Shown here: piece after piece, positions 16,919-25,661 of the stretch | Position numbering within the stretch: position 1 is the first letter of the stretch | Layout: each line of letters starts with the position of its first letter | Assembly (NCBI GenBank): GCA_034120015.1 | Contig: JAXEIF010000025.1 | Location: forward strand, 1-64,000 | Reading direction: 5' to 3' | Length of the DNA stretch: 64,000 nt | Source of the DNA: CALXOJ01 sp034120015 | GTDB taxonomy: Bacteria; Spirochaetota; Spirochaetia; JAFGXN01 | Program-made: the position numbers and the translations under genes | Notes under the pieces: model-generated | The model's database searches: none | Seen by the model: only the letters and a program-made list of their open reading frames with translations | What the model was told of the DNA's origin: nothing

Positions 16919-18604
16919 ATGGAAGAGACAGTTTCCCGTCATTTTATCGAACGGATTATTGACAGCGATCTCGAAGCCGGCAAAAACGGCGGCAAAGTCA
17001 TCACCCGTTTTCCGCCGGAACCGAACGGCTATCTGCATATCGGACATGCAAAATCGATTAATCTCAATTTCGGTCTGGCACGCCAATACAAAGGAGTCTG
17101 TCATCTCCGCTTCGACGACACCAATCCGGTCAAGGAAGATATGGAATATATCAACTCTATCATGGATGATATCCGCTGGCTCGGATTCGACTGGGGTGAC
17201 CATCTCTATTTTGCCTCATCTTATTTTGACCAGATGTACAAATGGGCGGTTCAGATGATCGAAGCGGGAAAAGCCTATGTAGACGATTTATCTGTCGACG
17301 AAATTCGCAGTATGCGCGGAACACTGACCGAACCGGGAACAGAAAGTCCTTTCCGAAACCGCTCCGTTGAAGAAAACCTGAATCTGTTTCACCGTATGAA
17401 AGAAGGCGAATTTCCCAACGGTGCCAAAGTATTGAGAGCCAAAATCGATATGGCCTCTCCCAACCTGAATATGAGAGACCCGATTATGTACCGGATTCTT
17501 CACTCTGAACATCCGAAGACCGGAACCAAATGGTGTATTTATCCGATGTATGACTGGGCTCACGGTCTTGAAGACTCTATCGAAGGCATCACACATTCGA
17601 TTTGTACGCTGGAATTCGAAGATCACCGGCCCCTCTACGATTGGTTTATCGACCAGTTACCGGGGGTCCACCACCCGCAGCAGATTGAATTTGCACGGCT
17701 GAACATCGACTGTACCGTAATGAGTAAACGAAAACTGCTGCAGCTGGTGACGGAAAAGTATGTATCCGGATGGGATGATCCGCGCATGCCGACCGTCAGC
17801 GGATTACGCCGCCGCGGCTTTACTCCCGAAGCGATTAAAGATTTTTGCGATAAAATCGGTGTTTCGAAAGTCGATTCAACCGTTCACTACTCATTTCTGG
17901 AATTTTGCCTGAGAACCGATTTGAACAAACGGGCACAGCGGCGCATGGCCGTTATCCGCCCGCTGAAACTGACTGTTACCAATTATCCCGAAGATCGGGT
18001 CGAATGGATGGATGCGGAAAACAATCCGGAAGATGCTTCGGCCGGTACCCGAAAAATTCCGTTCTGCCGCGATTTGTACATCGAACAGGACGATTTCCGC
18101 ACAGAAGCTCCGAACAAAAAATATTTCCGCCTGGCTCCCGGCAGGGAAATCCGACTGAAACACGCCTACTACATCAAGTGCGAATCATACAAAACCGACG
18201 CAGACGGCAATGTTATCGAGGTTTTGTGCACATACGACCCCGCATCGAGAGGCGGTTGGACGGAGGACGGTCGCGTTGTCAAAGGAACCGCCCACTGGGT
18301 CAGTGCCCGTCATGCTGTCAAAGCCGAAATCCGTCTGTACGACCGGCTTTTCAATGCGGAAGAACCCGGCAAACGAACAGGAAACTTTCTCGATGACTTA
18401 AATCCGGATTCGCTGGAAATTGTCGATAACGCGTGGGTTGAACCCTCTCTTACGGAAGCCGCACCCGAAGAGAACTTTCAGTTTCTGCGGATGGGATACT
18501 TCACTGCCGATAAAAAAGACCATACGAAAAACGCTCCGGTCTTTAACCGAAGCGTCTCTCTGAAAGAGTCTTTCACCAAAGAAGTGCTCAATCATCAAAA
18601 TTAA
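16919..18604 (+). CDS. glnS: Glutaminyl-tRNA synthetase
   Basis: 561 residues. Two in-frame ATGs exist (16907 and 16919); I choose 16919 because TGAGG sits 6 nt upstream. Class I signatures are RFPPEPNGYLHIGHAKS (HIGH at 40-43) and VMSKR (267-271), the GlnRS form of KMSKS. The insertion DWAHGLEDSIEGITHSICTLEFEDHRPLYDW and the C-terminal anticodon-binding beta barrels also match GlnRS rather than GluRS. Presence of GlnRS means glutamine is charged directly at least in part. The stop codon shares a TTAA palindrome with the stop of the convergent gene 18601-19281. Confidence 0.96.
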   Translation: MEETVSRHFIERIIDSDLEAGKNGGKVITRFPPEPNGYLHIGHAKSINLNFGLARQYKGVCHLRFDDTNPVKEDMEYINSIMDDIRWLGFDWGDHLYFASSYFDQMYKWAVQMIEAGKAYVDDLSVDEIRSMRGTLTEPGTESPFRNRSVEENLNLFHRMKEGEFPNGAKVLRAKIDMASPNLNMRDPIMYRILHSEHPKTGTKWCIYPMYDWAHGLEDSIEGITHSICTLEFEDHRPLYDWFIDQLPGVHHPQQIEFARLNIDCTVMSKRKLLQLVTEKYVSGWDDPRMPTVSGLRRRGFTPEAIKDFCDKIGVSKVDSTVHYSFLEFCLRTDLNKRAQRRMAVIRPLKLTVTNYPEDRVEWMDAENNPEDASAGTRKIPFCRDLYIEQDDFRTEAPNKKYFRLAPGREIRLKHAYYIKCESYKTDADGNVIEVLCTYDPASRGGWTEDGRVVKGTAHWVSARHAVKAEIRLYDRLFNAEEPGKRTGNFLDDLNPDSLEIVDNAWVEPSLTEAAPEENFQFLRMGYFTADKKDHTKNAPVFNRSVSLKESFTKEVLNHQN

Positions 18605-19281
18605 ATATCAAAATAGATCCAAAGAGAATCGTGCGGAGCTTTTGCCTTCAGCACGATTTTTTCTTTTGTAACGGGGTGAAGAAAAGTCAACACCCCCGCG
18701 TGCAGCATAATACTGTTATCCCGAAGAGCTTTTTTGGATCCGTATTTGACATCTCCGCGAATCGGCATGCCGGCATGACCGAACTGCGCCCGAATCTGAT
18801 GATGACGTCCCGTCATCAGCCCGATTTCGACACAATAGTAGCGGTCTGAGCACCCGATCAGACGATATTTCAGTTCGGCCCGTTTCGAATCTTTCACCTG
18901 CGTTTCGAATACAAAACTCTTATTCTTTTCGGCATTCTTTTTCAGATAGCCGACGAGGACTCCCTCTTCTTCCGGAGGCATCGCCTCGACAACGGCATAG
19001 TAAAGTTTACCGGTTTCCCGATTACGGAACTGTTCGTTCATACGGGAAAGCGCTTTCGAAGTTTTGGCAAAAAGAACAATCCCGCTGGTCGGTCTGTCGA
19101 GACGGTGAATCAGACCGAGAAAGACATTTCCCGGCTTGCGGTCGCGTTTTCGGATAAACTCTTTTACCCGTTCAATCAGCGGTTCGTCACCCGTTTCGTC
19201 ACTCTGAACCGGCTCTCCGTTCAGTTTATAAACCGCAATCAGATGATTGTCTTCGTAAAGAATTCTGTCTTCAAATTTCAA
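18601..19281 (-). CDS. RluA-family pseudouridine synthase without S4 domain
   Basis: 226 residues, isomerising specific uridines in rRNA or tRNA. The catalytic aspartate is Asp62 in GLIHRLDRPTSGIVLFAKT, and the later KLYYAVVEA and TGRHHQIRAQFGHAGMPIRGD blocks are typical. I assign a TTG start at 19281. It overlaps the sppA stop as TTGA, has AGGAG 7 nt upstream inside sppA, and the protein alignment begins there (LKFEDRILYEDNHLIAVYK). Longer readings from upstream ATGs would translate the end of sppA in the wrong frame. Target site unknown. Confidence 0.9.
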   Translation of the reverse strand: MKFEDRILYEDNHLIAVYKLNGEPVQSDETGDEPLIERVKEFIRKRDRKPGNVFLGLIHRLDRPTSGIVLFAKTSKALSRMNEQFRNRETGKLYYAVVEAMPPEEEGVLVGYLKKNAEKNKSFVFETQVKDSKRAELKYRLIGCSDRYYCVEIGLMTGRHHQIRAQFGHAGMPIRGDVKYGSKKALRDNSIMLHAGVLTFLHPVTKEKIVLKAKAPHDSLWIYFDI

Positions 19282-21098
19282 TAGCTCACTCCTTTTCGGG
19301 GTGTAATTTCCGTGACATCGGCAGGATGGAAGAGAACCGCCGGAGAACCGTTCGCCGGCAGCATCATATCGGTAAAAATGCGGCGGCGCAATGCGGTTAA
19401 CCCTGAAATATTCATTCCGCTGCGGGATAACAGAGCTTCCGTGAACCCCAGACTGCTGCTCAAATACTCTACCGCATACGGACCTCCGTCCCATTCGGCC
19501 TTTTTCAGAGCAAGTACGACTGCTGCCGATAAATCGCCGATCTCGTCGACCAGTCCGAGTTCGAGAGCCTGCGCTCCCGTATACACTTTCCCTTCGGCAA
19601 GCTTTTCCGTTTCCTCCATTGAAATTCCGCGCGATTCGGAAACCAGCGTCAGAAACCGACGGTAGATATAGTTAAGTTCCCACTGCCGCACCTGTCGTGT
19701 CGGCTCATCCATATCCAAAAAGAGACTCTGCCGGACGGCACCGGGATCGGTCTGCACCCCGTCAACGGTAATACCGAGACGTGTTTCCAGCATCCGTCCG
19801 ATTCCGGGAGACAGCCCGAAGACGCCGATCGAGCCGGTAACGGTAAACGAATCGGCCACGATAGCGTCGGCTGCCGTTGCAATCCAGTAAGCACCCGAAG
19901 CGGCTGTTCCGGCCATGGAGACAACCGCGGGACGGCCGGTTTCCCGAAAGCGTTCGACGGCACGACGAATGACTTCGGAAGCATACACATCTCCGCCTCC
20001 CGAATCGATACGCAGTACCAGGGCCGCCACATCCTTACGGTCGGCTGCTTCATCGATCAGCGGAACAAGATAATCGGCATTGCCGTCGGGATAGCCGCCG
20101 ATGCGAATCGGACCCGATACGGTTAATACCGCCACTTTCATTTTGGCCGGTCTGCGTTTTTTCGAAATAAGATAATCGGTATAATAAAACCAGTCATCGG
20201 ATTCCGGTTCGTAAGGTTGGCGTGTATATTCTTTTCGAACCCATAAATCGCGATCCGTAAGCAGTTCATCCACCCAGCCCGCTTTCACCGCGACGGCAGC
20301 ACCGTCACCTCCGGCCGCTGCCAAAAGCTGCGGATAACGGCGGATATAATCTCCGACCGCCCCCGAATCCAGACCGCGGTTACTTTCGACAATCTCCCCG
20401 TAACGCCGCCGCAGATCACTCAAATAAGCAGACAGCTGTGTTTTGAGTTCTTCCGACATGGTATTGCGGGAGTATGCCTCGGCAGCACCTTTAAACTCTC
20501 CCGCTTTGATAATATTGAAATCGATACCGAATTTTTCGGCCAGATCTTTGTAAAAAAATTCGTAATAATCGAATCCGGTCAGAACGACCGACCCCATCGG
20601 ATCCATAAACACTTCATCGGCATACGAGGCAATCAGCAGATCCAACTGAGAATAAGATGTCGAAAACGCCGTAACGGTTTTTCCTGCGGAACGAAACGAT
20701 TCGACGGCAGCCGCGATTTCCTCGGCCTGGGCCAGACTGCCTCCGTAGAATCCGGAGAAATCAAGATAAGCTTCATGTATGGTATTATCCGAAGCCGCCA
20801 TACGCAGCGCTTTGACCACATCGGAGACGACCGTATCTTCACGCGTCTTCCCCACCCAGCCGTCCAGCGGATCTTCCGCGACCGACTGTTCGGCCAGAAC
20901 ACCCGTCAAAGGAATTGCCAGTACCGGTCCGGAAGATGCAGCCGGAGGTTCATTACGCAGCAGCGAAACAACCGCATACAGAATCACCAAAAAGAAAATA
21001 AAAACCATGTTGGTCAGCACCAGCCGGATCAGGTCAATTCCTTTAAATATACGCAAAAAAAGAGAGGGCGGCTGCGGTTTGTTTTCGCTCGAATTCAT
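19278..21098 (-). CDS. sppA: Signal peptide peptidase, 67-kDa tandem type
   Basis: 606 residues. A membrane-anchored serine protease that digests cleaved signal peptides. One N-terminal membrane helix is visible at about 22-47 (IRLVLTNMVFIFFLVILYAVVSLL). Two S49-type halves follow. The general base is Lys203 in AGEFKGAAEAYS and the nucleophile is Ser401 in SGAYWIATAADAIV, close to the spacing in E. coli SppA. It lies 3 nt after the kinase gene 21102-22484 and its stop is coupled to the pseudouridine synthase gene, so three functionally unrelated genes form one operon. Confidence 0.95.
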   Translation of the reverse strand: MNSSENKPQPPSLFLRIFKGIDLIRLVLTNMVFIFFLVILYAVVSLLRNEPPAASSGPVLAIPLTGVLAEQSVAEDPLDGWVGKTREDTVVSDVVKALRMAASDNTIHEAYLDFSGFYGGSLAQAEEIAAAVESFRSAGKTVTAFSTSYSQLDLLIASYADEVFMDPMGSVVLTGFDYYEFFYKDLAEKFGIDFNIIKAGEFKGAAEAYSRNTMSEELKTQLSAYLSDLRRRYGEIVESNRGLDSGAVGDYIRRYPQLLAAAGGDGAAVAVKAGWVDELLTDRDLWVRKEYTRQPYEPESDDWFYYTDYLISKKRRPAKMKVAVLTVSGPIRIGGYPDGNADYLVPLIDEAADRKDVAALVLRIDSGGGDVYASEVIRRAVERFRETGRPAVVSMAGTAASGAYWIATAADAIVADSFTVTGSIGVFGLSPGIGRMLETRLGITVDGVQTDPGAVRQSLFLDMDEPTRQVRQWELNYIYRRFLTLVSESRGISMEETEKLAEGKVYTGAQALELGLVDEIGDLSAAVVLALKKAEWDGGPYAVEYLSSSLGFTEALLSRSGMNISGLTALRRRIFTDMMLPANGSPAVLFHPADVTEITPRKGVSY

Positions 21099-21101
21099 AA
21101 A

Positions 21102-22484
21102 TCACTCTCCGATAAGAGAAAACACCGACGCTCCATCGGACGGACGGACAACAAAAGCTGCATTTCTTTTCGACTCTTCCGGAATTTCGGGATGGGTCTG
21201 ATTCAGGTAGTTGTCATAATAGTCATGATGAATCCGGCTGATGAATGAGTCGACATCTCCGTTTCGGACAAGACTGACGGTACATCCGCCACGCCCGGCT
21301 CCCGTCATGCGGGACCCGACAGCACCGGCTTTGCGGGCGGCTTCCACCAGCGCATTCAGTTCAGGACAGCTGAAATCACCGTTGTCGCGACAGCTGACAT
21401 GCGATTCATACATCAGACGGCCGACTGTTTCCGCATCTCCTTTCTCCATGGCAGACGCACACTGCTCAACCCGCCGCCATTCGGTCAAAACATGTCTGGT
21501 TCGGGCCGACAGCGCAAATCCGTTTTCAGGCTGCGGCAACGGAGTGCCGTCAGCCATCAGACAAAAAGATTTCTGAACCGTTTCGACATCCGTTTCGAGT
21601 ATTTCGGCAATTTCACCGTAAGTATATCCCGTTTCCTTTAGAACCGAAAATACGGCACGGTCGATTTCGGCTTCGGTCAAACCTGTGTTTTCGGGTGACA
21701 AATCGCCGAGGAAATTGACTGTCAGCGGTTTTTTCAAACAGGGCGGCAGCTTCTTGCGTAAAACGGCCACCGCCAGCCGGCACTCAATCGGTTTACTGTT
21801 AAAATAAAACAACGCCTCTTTACTCTTTCTGGCTTTAATCAGCGTATCGGCAACGACAAAAGAATAACCCTCGGGGACGGGATAGGGAGTACAGCTTAAC
21901 GGAGAAAAACCGATTTTCAGAACCTTTCCGGCAATACCGTTGATACTGGCCGTCTGATCCATTCCGCCTCCCTGAGTACCGACATACCGTTCCGCAACCG
22001 CCGTTAAGGCCGAAAGCTCCATTTTCGAATAAGAGATTCCGTTTGCCGTTGAAAAAATCAGGCTGACAAGCACGACAAAAGCCGACGAAGAACTCATACC
22101 GCCGGCTGCCGGCACCGTTGAGTAAATAACGGCGTCAAAACCGCGGTACGGGACCGTTATTTTACCGTCGGAAATAATGCCCTGGACCGCCGCTTTCGGA
22201 TAATTTCCCCAATCGCCTGCGGCAAACGGAGGAATTTCCGCCGTCACCTCGAACGTCCGCTCGCCGTGCACACTGTCGGCATCGACAATGCGAATAACAT
22301 TATCGTCGCGCACCGAAAAACAGGCCGAAATACGCAAATCGATTGCAAACGGAAATACGGGACAGTTGTTGTAATCCAGATGCTCTCCGATCAGATTGGT
22401 TCGACCCGGAGCAAACGCAAAATAAGACGGATCCCGATGAAATATATCTTTAAATTTATTTGTTAAAAATTCTTTTATTTCCAT
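21102..22484 (-). CDS. Galactokinase-family sugar kinase, possibly GalNAc-specific
   Basis: 460 residues of the GHMP superfamily. The family signature near the N-terminus reads GRTNLIGEHLDYNNCPVFPFAID; the ATP loop is VPAAGGMSSSSAFVV; the third motif is SRMTGAGRGGCTV. Usual bacterial GalK is about 390 residues. This one carries a ~70-residue insertion after the nucleotide-binding half, as in eukaryotic-type GALK1/GALK2 (the latter being a GalNAc kinase of ~458 residues). No galT or galE is nearby. The divergent neighbour is nagA and GH20 enzymes are encoded 10 kb away, which fits phosphorylation of an amino sugar, but this is inference. Shine-Dalgarno AAGGAG lies 10 nt upstream. Confidence 0.85.
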   Translation of the reverse strand: MEIKEFLTNKFKDIFHRDPSYFAFAPGRTNLIGEHLDYNNCPVFPFAIDLRISACFSVRDDNVIRIVDADSVHGERTFEVTAEIPPFAAGDWGNYPKAAVQGIISDGKITVPYRGFDAVIYSTVPAAGGMSSSSAFVVLVSLIFSTANGISYSKMELSALTAVAERYVGTQGGGMDQTASINGIAGKVLKIGFSPLSCTPYPVPEGYSFVVADTLIKARKSKEALFYFNSKPIECRLAVAVLRKKLPPCLKKPLTVNFLGDLSPENTGLTEAEIDRAVFSVLKETGYTYGEIAEILETDVETVQKSFCLMADGTPLPQPENGFALSARTRHVLTEWRRVEQCASAMEKGDAETVGRLMYESHVSCRDNGDFSCPELNALVEAARKAGAVGSRMTGAGRGGCTVSLVRNGDVDSFISRIHHDYYDNYLNQTHPEIPEESKRNAAFVVRPSDGASVFSLIGE

Positions 22485-22571
22485 TTACAGATTACTCCTT
22501 TCATTATATAATAGAACTGCTTTTGCAGTATAATTATTTAATATAGAAATTTCAACCGTATAAGGATTTCA
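22485..22571. promoter_or_regulatory. Divergent promoter region of kinase and nagA with a dyad
   Basis: An A/T-rich 87-bp region. It contains ACTGC (22516-22520), TTTT, GCAGT (22525-22529), a perfect 5-bp inverted repeat, flanked by TATAAT-like boxes on both strands (for example 22529-22534 on the plus strand). The layout suggests shared control of both operons. The exact -35/-10 pairs are ambiguous. Confidence 0.5.
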
Positions 22572-23753
22572 ATGAGAAAAATCTGTCTGAACAAAGCAAA
22601 AATCTATACCGGTTTGATGGAAATCGAACAGGGAGCTATTCTGATAGAAGACAATCGGATTAAAGATGTTCTATTCGAAACACGTCTGAAAAAGCTGAAC
22701 CCGGATTCTTCATACGAAGTCATTGACTTGGAAGGAAAAATCATCACTCCCGGTTTTATCGATACACATATCCACGGGATCGGAGGATTCGGCACGGAAA
22801 ACGGAGAGCAGGATGACATTCTCGGTATGAGCCGGTGCCTGCCCCGATACGGTGTCACCCGCTTCTGTCCGACTCTCTACCCCTCTGACGAGGAATCTTT
22901 TATTTACAATATCCGCAATATATCGGATACGATAGGATTCGAACAGGGAGCTCTGGTTCAGGGTCTTCACCTGGAAGGTCCTTTCATTTCGAAACTGCAT
23001 TGCGGCGTCCAGCTGCCGGAATATATTAAAGACGTCGATCTTTCTCTTATGAAAAAATTCATTAAAGCGGGGAAAGGCAATATTTCCATTATGACAGTCG
23101 CTCCCGAACTGAAAAACATGCGGGAACTGGCCATTTACTGCCTCAAGCAGGGAATTATCCTTTCGGCCGGTCATACGGATGCCACTTACGAAAACATGAT
23201 GGAAGGAATGCAGGCGGGTATTATGCATTCAACCCATTTCTTTAACGCTATGCGCCCACTCAAACACAGAGATCCCGGCTGCGTCGGTGCCATTCTTCTG
23301 AACAACTCCCTCTCCTGCGAAGTCATTGCCGACGGATTTCATGTGCACCCGGCCATCATTAAATTTCTTGTCAAAGAAAAACCGGTTGAACGGATAATCC
23401 TGGTCACCGACTCACTCAGACCGACACACCAGACGAACGGTCCTCTGCTTGCCAATAACGAAGAAGTCTTCCTCGGCGAATCGGGGGTCTTTCAAAGAGT
23501 GTCAGACGGCGTCATCGCCGGTTCGTCCGCAACACTCGACAAGTGCGTCCGTAATATGATTCAATGGGGGATCACCCCTTCCGATGCCGTCAAAATGGCA
23601 ACCGTTAATCCGGCCCGTCTTTTGAAAATCGATTCGGAACGGGGTATTCTGATGCCGGGTGCATTCGCCGATCTCAATATTTTAAACGATAAATTCGAAG
23701 TTCTCGAAACATACGTGGAAGGAAAATCAATATACAGGAAAAAGGAGAACTGA
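22572..23753 (+). CDS. nagA: N-acetylglucosamine-6-phosphate deacetylase
   Basis: 393 residues. Removes the acetyl group from GlcNAc-6-phosphate in amino-sugar catabolism and cell-wall recycling. Metal and substrate motifs are present: DTHIHGIGGFGT (His66, His68), HLEGPFI (catalytic-site Glu), SAGHTDATYENM, HSTHFFNAM and LVTDSLRPT. It starts with AAGGAT 5 nt before the ATG. Its stop codon directly abuts the ATG of the permease gene, so both are translated as a unit. No nagB (glucosamine-6-P deaminase) is in the window. Confidence 0.96.
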   Translation: MRKICLNKAKIYTGLMEIEQGAILIEDNRIKDVLFETRLKKLNPDSSYEVIDLEGKIITPGFIDTHIHGIGGFGTENGEQDDILGMSRCLPRYGVTRFCPTLYPSDEESFIYNIRNISDTIGFEQGALVQGLHLEGPFISKLHCGVQLPEYIKDVDLSLMKKFIKAGKGNISIMTVAPELKNMRELAIYCLKQGIILSAGHTDATYENMMEGMQAGIMHSTHFFNAMRPLKHRDPGCVGAILLNNSLSCEVIADGFHVHPAIIKFLVKEKPVERIILVTDSLRPTHQTNGPLLANNEEVFLGESGVFQRVSDGVIAGSSATLDKCVRNMIQWGITPSDAVKMATVNPARLLKIDSERGILMPGAFADLNILNDKFEVLETYVEGKSIYRKKEN

Positions 23754-25661
23754 ATGGAATTAAAACGATCCCTCGGATTTGCCGAAGTCTTTTGTATTGC
23801 GTCGGGAGCGATGATCAGCTCAGGAATTTTCATTTTGCCTTCTCTGGCATTTCTTTATTCGGGTCCGGCAATTATCTTCTCGTATCTGTTGGGTGCCGTT
23901 TTCATCATTCCGGCGATGCTGTCGAAAGCGGAACTGGCGACCGCCATGCCGAAATCGGGCGGTTCTTATTATTTTACCAATACGAGTCTCGGTCCGCTGT
24001 TCGGTACCTTTGCCGGTTTTACAAACTGGCTTTCGTTGGCAATGAAAAGCGCTTTCGCGCTTCTCGGTATCGGTATTTTTCTCCAACTGCTGGTTCCCGA
24101 ATCGGTCAATTTCAACACCGAACTGGTTGTTAAAATTCTGGCTGTTCTCTGTACGCTCTTTTTTATGGTTATGAATATTTTGAGCGTTAAAGAAAGCGGC
24201 CGCTTTCAGGTGATTTTGGTTGTCTTCCTGCTGGCCGTCATGATTCTTTACGTTCTGGCCGGCTTTTTCTCCGTAAACCCGGAACACTTCAACAACTTCT
24301 TTTCCAGTAAATACAATCCGAATCCGACTCCGATTCCGACGATCTATCTGATGATCTGGACGGCAGGACTGATTTTCGTTTCGTTCGGCGGTTTAACCAA
24401 CATTGCTTCCATTGCGGCGGAAGTCAAAAATCCGGGAAAAACGATTCCGTCGGCAATGTTTACAGCCTTTGTTGTTGTCTCGCTGCTGTACGCGGCAATT
24501 GCTTTTATTACCGTCGGAATTCTGACGCCTCAGGAAATGGCCGACACACAAACACCGCTGTCGACGGCGGCAGCCAAATTTTGGGGAACACCCGGTTTTA
24601 TTTTGATGGCGCTTGCCGCCATGAGTGCTTTTATTACAACAGCCAATGCCGGAATTATGAGTGCTTCCCGCAACCCGATGGCAATGGCCGAAGACAATCT
24701 GATTCCCGAGGTTTTCGGAAAAGTCTCTTACAAATATCAGACTCCTTATGTTTCGATCATTCTCACCTCTCTGTTCATGATTTTCTCGATTCTGGTTTTG
24801 GATCTGGAAGGTCTTGTTAAAGTGGCATCGGCCATGATGCTGCTGCTGGCTGTTTTCGACAATCTTTCGCTGATTCTGATGAGAGCAAGCCGGCTGACCA
24901 ATTACAAACCGGTTTTCAGGGTTCCGCTTTATCCCGTTATTCCCATTGCCGGTGTTCTGATCAATTCGCTGATGCTGATTCAGCTGGGCTGGATTCCCCT
25001 CCTGATTACCGGAGCCTTTTTCGCGGTCTCGCTTCTCTGGTATTTTGTTTATTCGAAATCACGTATAAAAAGAACTTACGCTCTGATTCATGTTGTCGAA
25101 CGGCTGACCAACAAAGAACTCAAAACGGAAAACCTGGAAAACGAACTCAAAAATATTCTGATGGAAAGAGATGAAATACAGGAAGACCGTTTCGATAAAA
25201 TTATCAAAACGGCAGCCATTCTGAATCTGACGGAAGCCGACGGAGAATTAAGCCGGACCGATGTTTTCAGAAAGATTGCCCACGAAATGGCCAGACGGAT
25301 TCCGCTTAGCGAAGCCGAAATTGTCATACTTCTGGAAGAACGGGAAAAAGAATCTTCGACCGTCATCAGCGAAGAACTGGCCGTTCCCCACTTCCTCTTT
25401 CAGGGAACAGGACAGTTTGAAATTGTTGTCGTCCGTTCCGAAAAAGGAATTGTTTTCGAAGAAAACAAAAGTCCCGTTAAAGCGATTTTTGCGCTTGCCG
25501 GCTCGAACGACGAACGCAATTTCCATTTGCAGACACTGATGGCCATCGCCCAGATTGTCAAAAACACCGATTTTATGAAAAACTGGCAGGCGCTGCAGTC
25601 ACCGAACGACATCCGCAACTCGATTCTTCTGGCGGACCGGATACGGAAAAAAGGTGTCTGA
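23754..25661 (+). CDS. APC-family permease fused to a PTS EIIA-like domain
   Basis: 635 residues. Residues 1-430 form a 12-helix amino acid-polyamine-organocation permease (opening LGFAEVFCIASGAMISSGIFILP, the conserved helix-1 GxxIGxGIF-like region). After a charged linker (450-490) comes a cytosolic domain of about 150 residues that resembles EIIA of the fructose/mannitol type: ISEELAVPHFLF contains the expected phosphorylatable histidine, His546. No other PTS component is encoded here, so the domain may be a regulatory sensor. Substrate unknown; linkage to nagA suggests an amino sugar or amino acid. Zero spacing from nagA indicates co-translation. Confidence 0.88.
   Translation: MELKRSLGFAEVFCIASGAMISSGIFILPSLAFLYSGPAIIFSYLLGAVFIIPAMLSKAELATAMPKSGGSYYFTNTSLGPLFGTFAGFTNWLSLAMKSAFALLGIGIFLQLLVPESVNFNTELVVKILAVLCTLFFMVMNILSVKESGRFQVILVVFLLAVMILYVLAGFFSVNPEHFNNFFSSKYNPNPTPIPTIYLMIWTAGLIFVSFGGLTNIASIAAEVKNPGKTIPSAMFTAFVVVSLLYAAIAFITVGILTPQEMADTQTPLSTAAAKFWGTPGFILMALAAMSAFITTANAGIMSASRNPMAMAEDNLIPEVFGKVSYKYQTPYVSIILTSLFMIFSILVLDLEGLVKVASAMMLLLAVFDNLSLILMRASRLTNYKPVFRVPLYPVIPIAGVLINSLMLIQLGWIPLLITGAFFAVSLLWYFVYSKSRIKRTYALIHVVERLTNKELKTENLENELKNILMERDEIQEDRFDKIIKTAAILNLTEADGELSRTDVFRKIAHEMARRIPLSEAEIVILLEEREKESSTVISEELAVPHFLFQGTGQFEIVVVRSEKGIVFEENKSPVKAIFALAGSNDERNFHLQTLMAIAQIVKNTDFMKNWQALQSPNDIRNSILLADRIRKKGV

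Noticed and set aside
19282..19494. N-terminal extension of the small pseudouridine synthase from an upstream ATG
   Set aside because: The extension reads the end of sppA in another frame, while a TTG start with a good ribosome binding site and family alignment exists at 19281.
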